Of a stretch of 55,815 nt of DNA, positions 7,000-14,929 are shown piece after piece (the stretch's first letter is position 1; every line of letters starts with the position of its first letter). The notes beneath the pieces were generated by a model, which saw nothing but the letters and a program-made list of their open reading frames with translations, did not search any database and was not told the origin of the DNA. The position numbers and the translations under genes were made by a program. Source of the DNA: Candidatus Effluviviaceae Genus V sp. (GTDB taxonomy: Bacteria > Joyebacterota > Joyebacteria > Joyebacterales > Joyebacteraceae); NCBI GenBank assembly GCA_014728125.1, contig WJMD01000057.1:1-55815 (forward strand), written 5' to 3'.

Positions 7000-7110
7000 G
7001 TCCGACGAGCCCCAGGCAACCGACACTCCTCACCGTCGCACCCAGTTCGGCTGCACGGCGAGCGCACCACCGGGCGGCGTCTTCCACGGTCCGTCACTCG
7101 AGTCGCAAAC
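7000..7110 (+). repeat. Degenerate attC remnant
   Basis: The stretch begins GTCCGACGAGCCCCAGGCAACCGAC-like, a worn version of the CCTAACGAGCGCATGCAGCCGAC left end. It then has GGCTGCACGGCGAGCGCACC and GGGCGGCGTC...CACGGTCCGTCACTCG, matching the centre of attC site 5. No right end can be fixed. Confidence 0.6.
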
Positions 7111-7160
7111 GGAGAGAGATTCATGAGAGCCTCCGGACGCAATGCCGGGCGAGATGAGCT

Positions 7161-7394
7161 TTGAGTTTTTTCGGATCGGTTCTCGTGGCTGCCGGCGTTC
7201 TGGTCGCCTACGTGGCCGTGTTCTTCTGGTTCGCACGGAAGGTGAGGCGGGGCGGAGGCGGCATGACAGCTGGCGTGCTGGGCGCAACTCACGAGCTGAT
7301 GGCTGAGGAACGCCGCAGGGCGGGAGAGGTGATCCTGCGCCGGAACGCCGGGGAGCAGGAGGAGGAAGACGATTCGGGAGAGCCTGAGGCGTAG
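7161..7394 (+). CDS. Small single-pass membrane protein
   Basis: A 77-residue protein with one transmembrane helix at residues 3-24 (FFGSVLVAAGVLVAYVAVFFWF), followed by a basic stretch (RKVRRGG) and an acidic C-terminal tail (GEQEEEDDSGEPEA). The positive-inside rule places the tail in the cytoplasm. The start is TTG at 7161 after a weak GAGATGAG. It lies between two worn attC sites, so it is probably an old cassette gene. No function can be proposed. Confidence 0.55.
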   Translation: MSFFGSVLVAAGVLVAYVAVFFWFARKVRRGGGGMTAGVLGATHELMAEERRRAGEVILRRNAGEQEEEDDSGEPEA

Positions 7395-7462
7395 AGTGGA
7401 GGCGGCTCGCGCGGCGCTCTTCGGCCGCGCTGCGCCTGCGGCTGTCATGCCGTTTGTAAGGT
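7395..7462 (+). repeat. Degenerate attC, right half only
   Basis: GCGCCTGCGGCTGTCATGCCGTTTGTAAGGT matches the usual right end, with GTAAGGT (7456-7462) as the R' box. The left arm is not recognisable beyond a GC-rich palindrome. Confidence 0.6.
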
Positions 7463-7514
7463 GAACACCCATGAGTCGGTACACATGGAATCTGATAGCC
7501 GGGGGAGGAACTGC

Positions 7515-8016
7515 ATGAGAGTTGTGGCGATTCAGGGCAGCCCACACAGAGGTAACACCTACGACCGGGTCGAGCAGTTCGGGCGGTCCTTGATGAGCCT
7601 CGACCATGTGGAGTTCGAGCACGTGCCGCTCAAGGACGCGAACCTCGAACCGTGTCGGCGACCTGCGCTATGTCGATCCGCCGAGGGGGACGACGCTGCC
7701 CCGTCTGTCGGGTGAAAAAGAGCGTTGCGCAGACGTGGCTCGGACGCTTCACCAGATGATGAAGGCCAAGCCACCCCGGCGCTTGTCGCTCAACGACCAT
7801 CTGATGTTCCGCGTGATGCGTACGGTGTACGGTCGCATGGAGGACTACTCACCAGCGGACTATGCGTACTGGCGTGAACAGGGCTGGCTGGAGCCGAAAG
7901 CCCGTTACTTCACCGAGCACGCGCGTCCCGTTCTACTGAAGGAGCTCTATGCCAGGTTCGTCGCCTGGATAATGGGGCGCAGCATGGACAAGCAGGTCAG
8001 AGCCCAGGGAGAATAG
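7515..8016 (+). pseudogene. Broken NADPH-dependent FMN reductase/flavodoxin-like gene
   Basis: The 5' part encodes the start of a flavodoxin-fold reductase: VVAIQGSPHRGNTY (phosphate-binding loop) to PLKDANLEPCRRPALC, the point where the family has a C-x-x-C cluster. The frame ends at a TGA at 7713. The 3' part continues in another frame from about 7719 to 8016 with a plausible C-terminal domain (SLNDHLMFRVMRTVYGRMEDYSPADYAYWREQGWL). About 100 central residues, including the rest of the FMN site, are missing. The simplest reading is a decayed cassette gene with an internal deletion and frameshift. Confidence 0.7.
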
Positions 8017-8068
8017 TCGCGCGCCGGTGTTCAGGGCCAGCGCTTCGTTCGGATGTACGGGAGTGTGA

Positions 8069-8494
8069 ATGGCTGACTTGTACGGTCGACTCGCGGGTGT
8101 CAGCGCGATACTCGCCGGTTTCGCAATCACGTTCCTCGCTCTGCTTCTCAGCCATAGGGAGCACAGCCGCAGTCTGGTCGCATCGATGGCCGTGACGATC
8201 GCCGCGGCCGCCAGTCTCCTCATCTCGGCGGTTGGATGGACGCTCATCGCGGCGTTTCTGACGCAGGTCGGGTTTCTGGAGGGTGTCTCGGGGCCGGTGG
8301 TGTCGGAGTTCGACTGGATCGGTGGCCGGCACCGGATGCTGTCATTCGCGTTTATCGTGGGCCTTCTGTTCCTGAACGGCACCTTGGGCCTGAGCGGGTG
8401 GCTTCGCAGTCGCTGGCTTGGGGTGTTCTCAACGACGTGCGCGGTCATCGTCACGGTCGGTATCTGGAGTGTTCTGCGTCACGTCATGGGGTGA
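8069..8494 (+). CDS. Four-helix integral membrane protein, unknown function
   Basis: A 141-residue protein with four predicted transmembrane segments at about residues 8-26, 35-58, 86-107 and 115-137, joined by short loops. It has no Cys. The pattern (LYGRLAGVSAILAGFAITFLALLL) resembles small uncharacterised membrane proteins found in many environmental genomes. The start ATG at 8069 follows GGGAG. It lies between worn attC sites and is probably an old cassette cargo. No enzymatic motif is seen. Confidence 0.7.
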   Translation: MADLYGRLAGVSAILAGFAITFLALLLSHREHSRSLVASMAVTIAAAASLLISAVGWTLIAAFLTQVGFLEGVSGPVVSEFDWIGGRHRMLSFAFIVGLLFLNGTLGLSGWLRSRWLGVFSTTCAVIVTVGIWSVLRHVMG

Positions 8495-8534
8495 GCCGAT
8501 ACCGGCGACAGCGACTTCGGGCGGGCTTCAGACT

Positions 8535-8637
8535 GCCCCACGAGCGCACTCGGTCGCTTTCACGGCGCTGTCACGTGCAGCGGGTGGGCTTCCGTCGGCG
8601 TGAGTCGCGGTACTCCTGTGCCCGCGGCCGGTGGGCG
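8535..8637 (+). repeat. Degenerate attC remnant
   Basis: GCCCCACGAGCGCACTCGG at 8535 corresponds to R'' plus left arm. GTGGGC at 8631-8636, after CCCGCGGCC, could be its R' partner (CCCAC pairs with GTGGG). The centre keeps a GGCGCTGTCAC motif shared with attC sites 3 and 6. Confidence 0.55.
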
Positions 8638-8669
8638 ACTCGCGAGGGCATTCCATCGGGGAGCTGCCA

Positions 8670-9515
8670 GTGGAACTTCGAGAGCTGCTGGATCGCAACC
8701 GGCCGGAACCGTGGTCCCACGGCGGGAAGATCCCGTGGCATGAGCCCGGCTTCAGCGCCCGTATGCTCCCGGAGCACCTCAGCCAGGAACACGATCTGGC
8801 CAGTCGGCGCTCATCGAAGATCGATGACCAGGTAGAGTGGCTCGATCGAGAGGTCCTGCCTGAGCACGCGCGTGTTCTGGATCTGGGCTGCGGCCCGGGC
8901 CTCTATAGCTCACGACTCGCCGAACGCGGACACAGCTGTGTGGGCATCGACTTCTCGCCGTCGTCGATAGAGTACGCCCGATCGGACGCGAGCAGCAGGG
9001 CACTCGACTGCACGTATATCCTCGGGGATCTGCTGTCGACCGACTTCGGCTCGGGGTTCGATGCGGTGCTTCTCCTGTACGGTGAGTTCAACACATTCCG
9101 GCGACATGAAGCTGAAGAACTGCTGCGCCGGATCATGGAGTCACTGAAGCCCGGCGGTCACGTGGTGCTCGAGGTCTCAACTGAAGAGCTTGTCCGCGGG
9201 CTCGGAGCCGGGGCGCAGTCTTGGTACGTCTCCGAGAGCGGGCTCTTCGCGGACGAGCCTCACCTCTGTCTCATCGACTGCGACTGGGATGAAACGGCGC
9301 GGGCGTCTGCAGAGCGGTTCACCGTGTTCCGCAGTAGCTGCAGCGCGCCGGACACCTACGTCTGCACGACGCGAGCGTACACGGACTCCGAGTACGACGA
9401 TCTGCTGAAGTTACCGGGCTTCGTGTCGATTCAGAGGCTGGACCCTGAAGCTGAGACACAGTCGGACGCAGGGCAAGGCCTGTTGATGATCACGGCAGAG
9501 GCTCCAGCGCCCTGA
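8670..9515 (+). CDS. Class I SAM-dependent methyltransferase
   Basis: A 281-residue cytoplasmic protein with the Rossmann methyltransferase motifs: motif I VLDLGCGPGLYSSRLAERG, motif II CVGIDFSPSSIEYA, post-II GDLLSTDFGSGFDAVLLLYGEFNTF and motif III ESLKPGGHVVLEV. The substrate is unknown. GTG at 8670 has GGGGAG about 7 bases upstream and is preferred to GTG at 8631, which lies in the attC remnant. The stop TGA is formed by the R'' box of the next attC (CCCTGAC), showing that the gene was once a cassette. Confidence 0.87.
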   Translation: MELRELLDRNRPEPWSHGGKIPWHEPGFSARMLPEHLSQEHDLASRRSSKIDDQVEWLDREVLPEHARVLDLGCGPGLYSSRLAERGHSCVGIDFSPSSIEYARSDASSRALDCTYILGDLLSTDFGSGFDAVLLLYGEFNTFRRHEAEELLRRIMESLKPGGHVVLEVSTEELVRGLGAGAQSWYVSESGLFADEPHLCLIDCDWDETARASAERFTVFRSSCSAPDTYVCTTRAYTDSEYDDLLKLPGFVSIQRLDPEAETQSDAGQGLLMITAEAPAP

Positions 9516-9621
9516 CGTGCGCATCCAGCAGCCATCGGACGGCCGGCACTCACCGTGCGGGCACTTCTTGCGGCAGAGTCCGGGCCGTCGAGGCCTGCGG
9601 CCCTTGCGCGGTTCGTTGAGC
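9510..9621 (+). repeat. Last recognisable attC site (worn)
   Basis: R'' CCCTGAC at 9510-9516 is followed by GTGCGCATCCAGCAGCC, a variant left arm. The right arm is GCCTGCGGCCCTTGCGCGGTTC with R' GTTGAGC at 9615-9621. It is the right-most site I can defend. Confidence 0.72.
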
Positions 9622-9648
9622 CGTCGACACTTCGAACGGGTGTGTGAG

Positions 9649-10350
9649 ATGCCGAACCTGGGCGAGTCCGTCGTCTATTTCGTGATATTCCTGTTCGCCA
9701 CGACGTTTCACGAGGCGGCGCATGCCTGGGCGGCGAGACGCGGGGGAGATCTGACCGCGTATCACGGTGGTCAAGTCACCCTCGACCCTGTGCCACACAT
9801 CAGACGCCATCCTTTCGGTATGGTCGTTCTTCCGATCATCTCGTTGCTCACTATCGGCTGGCCGTTGGGGTTCGCGAGCGCCCCGTACGACAGGGGTTGG
9901 GCGCAGCTCCACCCGCGGCGCGCTGCGTGGATGGCTCTGGCTGGTCCCGGCGCCAATCTGCTGCTCATACTGGTGGCCGCGCTGGCCATCAGGCTGGGGG
10001 TCTGGACCGGTCACTTCCAGGTGCCGGACTCGGTCCTCTTCGGCCACGTGGCGGCTTCGACCTCGCAGGGTGTTGGCGACGCTGTCGCCTTCTTTCTGGG
10101 GGCCTTGTTCTCACTGAATCTGGTGCTTCTGGTGCTGAACCTGCTGCCGATACCGCCGCTCGACGGCAGCGGGGCCCTCCCGCTTCTCCTGCCCCCCGAT
10201 GCCGTGCCCAGGTACCAGGAGTTCATCTGGAGTCGGCCCGCGTTGAGCTGGATCGGTATCCTCGTTGCGTGGCAGCTCTTCCGCTTCGTGTTCGATCCGG
10301 TCTTTTTGCTCGCCGTGAACCTGCTGTATCCGGGAGCCGGCTACTCCTGA
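9649..10350 (+). CDS. Site-2-protease-like (M50) membrane metalloprotease
   Basis: A 233-residue polytopic membrane protein with the zinc motif HEAAH at about residues 23-27 and a second metal-ligand motif LPIPPLDGSG near residues 166-175, both inside hydrophobic segments. These define the M50/S2P rhomboid-unrelated membrane proteases, which cut transmembrane substrates. The pattern fits the small S2P group with a DPVPHIRRHPFG insertion. The start ATG follows the attC by 27 bases, so it may be an old cassette gene. CTCCTGACGCG after its stop resembles an R'' box, but no site can be shown. Confidence 0.85.
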   Translation: MPNLGESVVYFVIFLFATTFHEAAHAWAARRGGDLTAYHGGQVTLDPVPHIRRHPFGMVVLPIISLLTIGWPLGFASAPYDRGWAQLHPRRAAWMALAGPGANLLLILVAALAIRLGVWTGHFQVPDSVLFGHVAASTSQGVGDAVAFFLGALFSLNLVLLVLNLLPIPPLDGSGALPLLLPPDAVPRYQEFIWSRPALSWIGILVAWQLFRFVFDPVFLLAVNLLYPGAGYS

Positions 10351-10392
10351 CGCGTGGCTGCTGCGCGACGAGCCCTTCCGGCCCCTATGGGA

Positions 10393-10422
10393 TTGACTGA
10401 GTCGTGGCCAGTACGGTATTAT
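10393..10422 (+). promoter_or_regulatory. Sigma-70-like promoter for the beta-helix gene
   Basis: TTGACT (10393-10398), an 18-base spacer and TATTAT (10417-10422) form a good promoter. It would give a leader of about 195 bases before the ATG at 10625. Confidence 0.65.
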
Positions 10423-10624
10423 TGCATGGGGTGCAGGCATGGTGGCCGAGAGCCGGAGAATCCTGCCGTGGGGGGGAGATGCCGACGTTCGGAGCCTGTC
10501 CCCGCGGGTCTCGTTCCGCGGGGCCATTCCTCACTCCCGCCGCCTGTGCGGCGGTCGTGTCAGACCGGCATCTGACGCGTCTGACCACGGTTTCCGGGGC
10601 GGATTGCCTCAGAGAGGAGTCACA
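10423..10624 (+). promoter_or_regulatory. Structured 5' leader with two strong hairpins
   Basis: Two perfect inverted repeats lie in the leader: CCCCGCGG (10500-10507) with CCGCGGGG (10516-10523), and CCGCCGC (10537-10543) with GCGGCGG (10548-10554). AGAGAGGAG precedes the ATG. No U-tract follows either hairpin. I recognise no riboswitch class. Confidence 0.4.
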
Positions 10625-11755
10625 ATGCGAACCGGAGGAGTCGGATTCCTGGTGACGGTCGGTGCGGTCGTGCTTGTCATGGGGACCGCTCAGACGGGCT
10701 TTGCAGGTGTTCTGCGGGTCGACCAGTCGGGAGACCCGGGGACGTACGCATCGATCAGGGACGCTGTGCAGATGGCAGCGGATGGAGACACGGTGTTGGT
10801 TGCGCCCGGGACCTATACCGGGCCCGACAACCGTAACATCCGGATACCGGATCTCGACATCAACATCGTCTCGGCCGCGGGGCCGGAGTCCACGGTCATA
10901 GATGTGGAGTGGACGCAGGCTGCCTTTCGTGCGCTAGACTACCAGCACAACGACTCGATGATCCGGGGCTTCACGTTCAAAAATGGGAGCTCCACCTGGG
11001 GGGCCGTGAAGGGTGACGGTCCGATGAGCGTGCGCGTCGTCGACTGCTGGTTTTCGGAGTGTGAAACGGGCATCCTGTGCGAGCAGAACTCGAACCTGAG
11101 GATCAGGGACTGCCTCTTCTCGAACAACCACTCGAGCATCGGCGGCAGCGCGATCCGCATCGACAGCTCTCAGCCCGAGATCACCGACTGCGTTTTCCGG
11201 GAGAACTCCTCCGACGGAAGCGGGGGGGCGATCGACTGCTGGGGCGCCATGTGCAAGCCACAGATCCAGGGATGCCTCTTCGTGGACAACACCGCCGGCG
11301 GATTCGGCGGAGCGATCTGCGGAAAGGAGTTCAGCAGGCCTACGATCACCAACTGCACGTTCGTCGGGAACTCCGCTGCGGAGTCTGGAGGAGCACTCTA
11401 TTTCGAGGCCCTCTACGGCGCCGTCCTCGAGAACTGCATCATCGCGTTCAACGGAGGGCCGAACCCCTTCGGATGCGGCACCAGCGACCCTCAGATCTGG
11501 CGGAGCCTCCTGTTCGGGAATGCTGGAGCGGACACAGTGTGTGGTTCCGTTCTGCAGTACGTCGTCACTGACCCCCGGTTCTGCGGAGTCACTGCGCGCG
11601 ATGTGACCCTCTGCGCCGACTCCCCGGCGCTCCCGGACTCACCGGAGAATCCCTGGGGAGAGCTGATCGGGTGCTTCGACCTCGGCTGCGGCCCCTGCGG
11701 GTCCGCCGTCGAGGGGGCCTCCTGGGGCGGGATCAAGGCGCTGTTCAGACCGTAG
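10625..11755 (+). CDS. Secreted right-handed beta-helix protein with C-terminal SWGGIKALFRP tail
   Basis: A 376-residue protein with a signal peptide (residues 1-27, ending TGFAG). Residues about 34-300 show DUF1565/parallel beta-helix repeats, starting GTYASIRDAVQMAADGDTVLVAPGTY and continuing as short turns with GGAI and C-x-F patterns (DCVFREN, GCLFVDN, NCTFVGN). Many paired Cys suggest disulfides outside the cytoplasm. The end region (DPRFCGV...DVTLCADSPAL...GCFDLGCGPC) and the terminal SWGGIKALFRP are shared in type with two other exported proteins here. It probably binds or degrades polysaccharide or acts at the cell surface; no catalytic residues are evident. Confidence 0.85.
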   Translation: MRTGGVGFLVTVGAVVLVMGTAQTGFAGVLRVDQSGDPGTYASIRDAVQMAADGDTVLVAPGTYTGPDNRNIRIPDLDINIVSAAGPESTVIDVEWTQAAFRALDYQHNDSMIRGFTFKNGSSTWGAVKGDGPMSVRVVDCWFSECETGILCEQNSNLRIRDCLFSNNHSSIGGSAIRIDSSQPEITDCVFRENSSDGSGGAIDCWGAMCKPQIQGCLFVDNTAGGFGGAICGKEFSRPTITNCTFVGNSAAESGGALYFEALYGAVLENCIIAFNGGPNPFGCGTSDPQIWRSLLFGNAGADTVCGSVLQYVVTDPRFCGVTARDVTLCADSPALPDSPENPWGELIGCFDLGCGPCGSAVEGASWGGIKALFRP

Positions 11756-11800
11756 CGTCAGTGCGGCACAGCGGAAAGCCCGGAGGAGGGGAGTCCTGCA

Positions 11801-13213
11801 GTGGAGCATCGCCGCACTCCCATGTTCGTGACGGTGTGCATCTTCGCACTGTGCGGAAGCTGTCTCGGACGTGGTCCTGCCGGTACCTTGCCTTCCGACG
11901 AACAGCCACCTGAACAACCCGGCCTGCAAAGCCTGCGCCGGATCGAGGTGACCGAGGACGGGGCGTGGTCGTGGCTCCCGGATGCACGGGCGGTTTGCCA
12001 TGCGGGTTCGACGAACAGGACGTACATCGGATGGGTCGACGGCGCAGGGGAGGTATGGGTGGCATCGTACGATCATGCGTCTCGGGCGATGCAGAGAACA
12101 CCCCTCACGGAAGGTCTTGGAGGTGACGACCATTCCAACCCCTCGCTCCTTGTGCTCGAGGACGGCCGCATCATGGCCTTCTACTCGGCCCACGGCGGCA
12201 GCGCGATTTACAGCCGGACCACGCTGCTGCCTGAGGACGTTACCGCGTGGTCCGACGCCCGGGCCGTGACCGCTGTGAACCGTTTCGCAGGTGGGCATTG
12301 GGGATACACCTACCCGAACGCCGTGCGGCTCGCAGATGCCGAAAGCCCGCTCTTTCTCTTCTTCAGGGGACCCGATTTCAAACAGTGGTTTGTGACGTCC
12401 ACCGATGGACTGCAGTGGTCCTCTGAACGGCAGCTCATGGTCGGGGCAGGCAGTAAGCCATACTTCAAGTATGCACCTGATGGCGCCGGTTCGGTGCACA
12501 TCGCCTTCACAGATGGGCACCCGCGAGGGGAGCCGGAGAACAGCATCTACTATCTCTGCTACAGAGATGGAGCGTTCTACGAGGCCGACGGAACACAGGC
12601 AGCCGAACTCGATGACCTTCCCTTCAGTCCCGACGATGCTGACACGGTCTATGGCGGATCGGCCGAGACAGGTCGTGCATGGGTATCGGACATCTCGCTC
12701 GACGGCGACGGACGGCCGGTCGTCGTCTATGCGACGTTCCCCGAGGTTGATGACCATCGATGCTACTACGCCAGATGGGACGGGTCGGCCTGGGTGCGTC
12801 GTGAGGTGACGCGAACCGGGTCTTCCTTTGCCACCGATCCGGTCATGCGAGTCGGGCGTGTCGATCGCCCTCTGTACTACATGTTCGGCGGAGCTTCGAT
12901 CGATCCGCTGGACGCGTCCCGTGTCTACGTCGCGCGCGAGGTCCGCTCGGTGTACGAAATCGAGCGGTGGTGCACACCCGACAGCGGGCGCACGTGGACC
13001 GGGTGGCCCATCACGAGGGGTTCCTCGGTCCACAACGTAAGACCCTTCGTGCCGTGGTGCGAGTTGGACGGGGGGCCTGAGGTACTCTGGCTGTCAGGCA
13101 CCTACGACGACTACGACTCCTATGAGATGTCCCTGCAGATGATGGTCCACGACAGCAGCGGTCTGTCGTCCGTCGAAAACCCCCATGAGGCGATGCGTCC
13201 GCCACCCGACTAG
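11801..13213 (+). CDS. Exported BNR-4-type beta-propeller protein
   Basis: A 470-residue protein beginning with GTG after GGAGGAGGGGAG, with an N-terminal hydrophobic segment (MFVTVCIFALCGSCLG) that may be a signal or lipoprotein signal. The body has BNR-repeat features: DDHSNPSLLVLEDGRIMAFYS, GYTYPNAVRL, TDGLQWSS and DSGRTWTGWP (Asp-box-like). This is the BNR_4 pattern found in polysaccharide lyase and sialidase-like propellers. The DDHSNP and HIAFTDGHPRGEPEN motifs favour a sugar-binding or lyase role, but the catalytic class is not settled. It lies 45 bases after the beta-helix gene, so co-transcription is likely. Confidence 0.72.
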   Translation: MEHRRTPMFVTVCIFALCGSCLGRGPAGTLPSDEQPPEQPGLQSLRRIEVTEDGAWSWLPDARAVCHAGSTNRTYIGWVDGAGEVWVASYDHASRAMQRTPLTEGLGGDDHSNPSLLVLEDGRIMAFYSAHGGSAIYSRTTLLPEDVTAWSDARAVTAVNRFAGGHWGYTYPNAVRLADAESPLFLFFRGPDFKQWFVTSTDGLQWSSERQLMVGAGSKPYFKYAPDGAGSVHIAFTDGHPRGEPENSIYYLCYRDGAFYEADGTQAAELDDLPFSPDDADTVYGGSAETGRAWVSDISLDGDGRPVVVYATFPEVDDHRCYYARWDGSAWVRREVTRTGSSFATDPVMRVGRVDRPLYYMFGGASIDPLDASRVYVAREVRSVYEIERWCTPDSGRTWTGWPITRGSSVHNVRPFVPWCELDGGPEVLWLSGTYDDYDSYEMSLQMMVHDSSGLSSVENPHEAMRPPPD

Positions 13214-13306
13214 CGCACGCAGGCGTTTCAGACCGGACCATCCATCAGCGCGCGTCGCCGAACGCCGCGACCCGGACCGGCGGCACAGGCGCGGGAGCGA
13301 ACCCGG

Positions 13307-13969
13307 GTGAACGAAGTCGAGACAGCCATGTGCCCATTGCGCGAGACATCTCTGAGTTCCTGGCTTCCCTGGCTGGTCGTTGCAGCAGCGCTCTGCTGTC
13401 AGGGAAGTGAGGCGTGTGCTTCCGATGGGATCCGCAATCCAACGGAGGTCGATATGGTCGCTGACACGACCCGAGTGTTCCCGGACGTCGGCGGCAGGAA
13501 CCTCGAGGGACGGGAGTTTCAGTTGCCCGGGGACCTCGAAGGTGAGCTGAACCTGCTCATGATCGCGTTCCAGAGGCAGCACCAGTCGCTCGTAGACAGC
13601 TGGATGCCGGCCGCGGCAGCGTGGGCGGCGTCCCATCCTCGCCTCCACTACTATGAGCTGCCGACGATCTCGAGCGGGTACCGGCTGTTCAGAGGTTTCA
13701 TCGACGGTGGCATGCGCGGCGGCATCGCGGACGTCGAGGCCCGCGAGCGGACGATCACGCTGTATCTGGACAAGGACGCGTTCCGCTCCGCGTTGGGACT
13801 TGCCGACGAGGAGACGATCTACGTGCTTCTCGTCGATCCAGGAGGGACGGTCTTCGAGCTTGTTGAGGGGCCCTATTCGGAGGAAAAAGCGCTCTCGCTG
13901 GAGCGGGGGATCGAGGCGTTGCTCCCTGAGAGCAGTCCGGGGTCGAGTGTCGAAAGCGATGTTCAGTAG
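13307..13969 (+). CDS. Exported thioredoxin-fold-like (ATP10/redoxin-type) protein
   Basis: A 220-residue protein with a hydrophobic signal segment (SSWLPWLVVAAALCC). After it, FPDVGGRNLEGREFQLPGDLEGELNLLMIAFQRQHQSLVDSWMP has the layout of a peroxiredoxin-like domain without a redox Cys pair, resembling the ATP10-like group. A later strand-turn-strand (EETIYVLLVDPGGTVFELVEGPYSEEKALSLE) matches the C-terminal part of thioredoxin folds. The lack of active-site Cys argues against a peroxidase. GTG at 13307 follows GGGAG; ATG at 13328 is an alternative start. Confidence 0.55.
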   Translation: MNEVETAMCPLRETSLSSWLPWLVVAAALCCQGSEACASDGIRNPTEVDMVADTTRVFPDVGGRNLEGREFQLPGDLEGELNLLMIAFQRQHQSLVDSWMPAAAAWAASHPRLHYYELPTISSGYRLFRGFIDGGMRGGIADVEARERTITLYLDKDAFRSALGLADEETIYVLLVDPGGTVFELVEGPYSEEKALSLERGIEALLPESSPGSSVESDVQ

Positions 13970-14074
13970 CGCTGCAGCCGTCGATAGGATGTTGTGCACC
14001 ATGGCATTGCCATCAAGGGCGCTGATTTCCCGCGAGGTGGGCGCGCGCTCAGAATGTTGGTTGTGAGGTCCGTC

Positions 14075-14854
14075 ATGAGCAGATCACTCGCGACGGCGAT
14101 GGTCATCCTGTTGATGACGTGCGGAGGTTCAGGGATGCCGGCCGATGTCCCGCTCGAGGACCTCGTCCGGGACAGTGACCTGGTCGTCGCCGGTACGCTG
14201 CGGTCGGTTTCAGCGTCCACGAGGTCCGGGGTCGACGTCGCTTCAGGGATCATCGATGTTGCGGATGTCCTGTGGGGAGATGCGGCGCCCGGTGACACGC
14301 TTCGGCTCGTGTGGAAGAACCAGTCCGGCCTTGCGCACCCGCGAGTCGAGTATGCGCACTTCACGGGCCGTGAGGTGGTCTGGCTCCTCACGACGCGGTC
14401 CGACGGGACCATTCGCGCTGATCATCCCGCCTGTGCTTCGGGTTCCCCCGAGCGTGTGGAGAAGGCGCTGCGCTCTGCCCGGGTGCTGACACGGTGGCCG
14501 AAGTACCGGTTCCGGGTTGGCGGCCCGGTCGAGATCGGGTACCGAAACGCAGCCGAGTCCCCGATGCTGTTTCCCGGTATCGTCCTCGAGGATGGAGCGC
14601 TGGTCGTCGACCCGTCCGTCCGCATTGCGCTGACCGCGGGGCGCGCGGGGACAGGGGTTCCGGTCCCTCCGAGGAAGGGTCGTCTGATCAGGGACCCTGC
14701 CATCGCACCGGTCCGCGTGCCGCCCGGGAGCCAGTGGACCGTCACGGTGGACCTGAACCAGCTCTATCCGCTGGGGCCCGCGGGCACGCACCACCTCACC
14801 GTGGACGTTGACGACAACGGGCCGCCGGACCGTCAGTGGTTCGAGATGGATTAG
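14075..14854 (+). CDS. Exported hypothetical protein
   Basis: A 259-residue protein with an N-terminal hydrophobic stretch ending in Cys (TAMVILLMTCGGSG), which could be a lipoprotein signal. The mature part starts PLEDLVRDSDLVVAGTLRSV, followed by VADVLWGDAAPGDTLRLVW, a pattern seen in secreted proteins of unknown function with an OB-like or beta-sandwich core. A second beta-rich domain follows (residues about 145-259). ATG at 14075 has GAGGT about 6 bases upstream; ATG at 14054 is possible. I cannot assign a role. Confidence 0.6.
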   Translation: MSRSLATAMVILLMTCGGSGMPADVPLEDLVRDSDLVVAGTLRSVSASTRSGVDVASGIIDVADVLWGDAAPGDTLRLVWKNQSGLAHPRVEYAHFTGREVVWLLTTRSDGTIRADHPACASGSPERVEKALRSARVLTRWPKYRFRVGGPVEIGYRNAAESPMLFPGIVLEDGALVVDPSVRIALTAGRAGTGVPVPPRKGRLIRDPAIAPVRVPPGSQWTVTVDLNQLYPLGPAGTHHLTVDVDDNGPPDRQWFEMD

Positions 14855-14864
14855 CGTAGGGGCC

Positions 14865-14918
14865 GCGGCACGGCGAAGCTCCGCCTGCCGGCCTGGGGCG
14901 CAGCTTGCGGCGTGCCGC
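14865..14918 (+). terminator. Long imperfect hairpin between genes
   Basis: GCGGCACG (14865-14872) pairs with CGTGCCGC (14911-14918), and GCGAAGCT inside pairs imperfectly with AGCTTGCG. It begins 10 bases after the stop and ends 11 bases before the next start. It lacks a U-tract, so it may slow RNA decay or terminate weakly. Confidence 0.4.
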
Positions 14919-14929
14919 AGGGAGGAACC

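Noticed and set aside
7515-8016. Selenocysteine reading of the TGA at 7713 in the broken FMN reductase
   Set aside because: The TGA is not at a family Cys, the following frame does not match, and a large central part is missing; decay explains it better.
10344-10380. CTCCTGACGCGTGGCTGCTGCGCGACG after the M50 gene as a further attC
   Set aside because: Only a vague left-arm likeness; no partner arm could be found before the next promoter.
13207-13228. CCCGACTAGCGCACGCAGGCG after the BNR-4 gene resembles an attC left end
   Set aside because: There is no right arm or R' box downstream, so a single half-match of this length is not enough.
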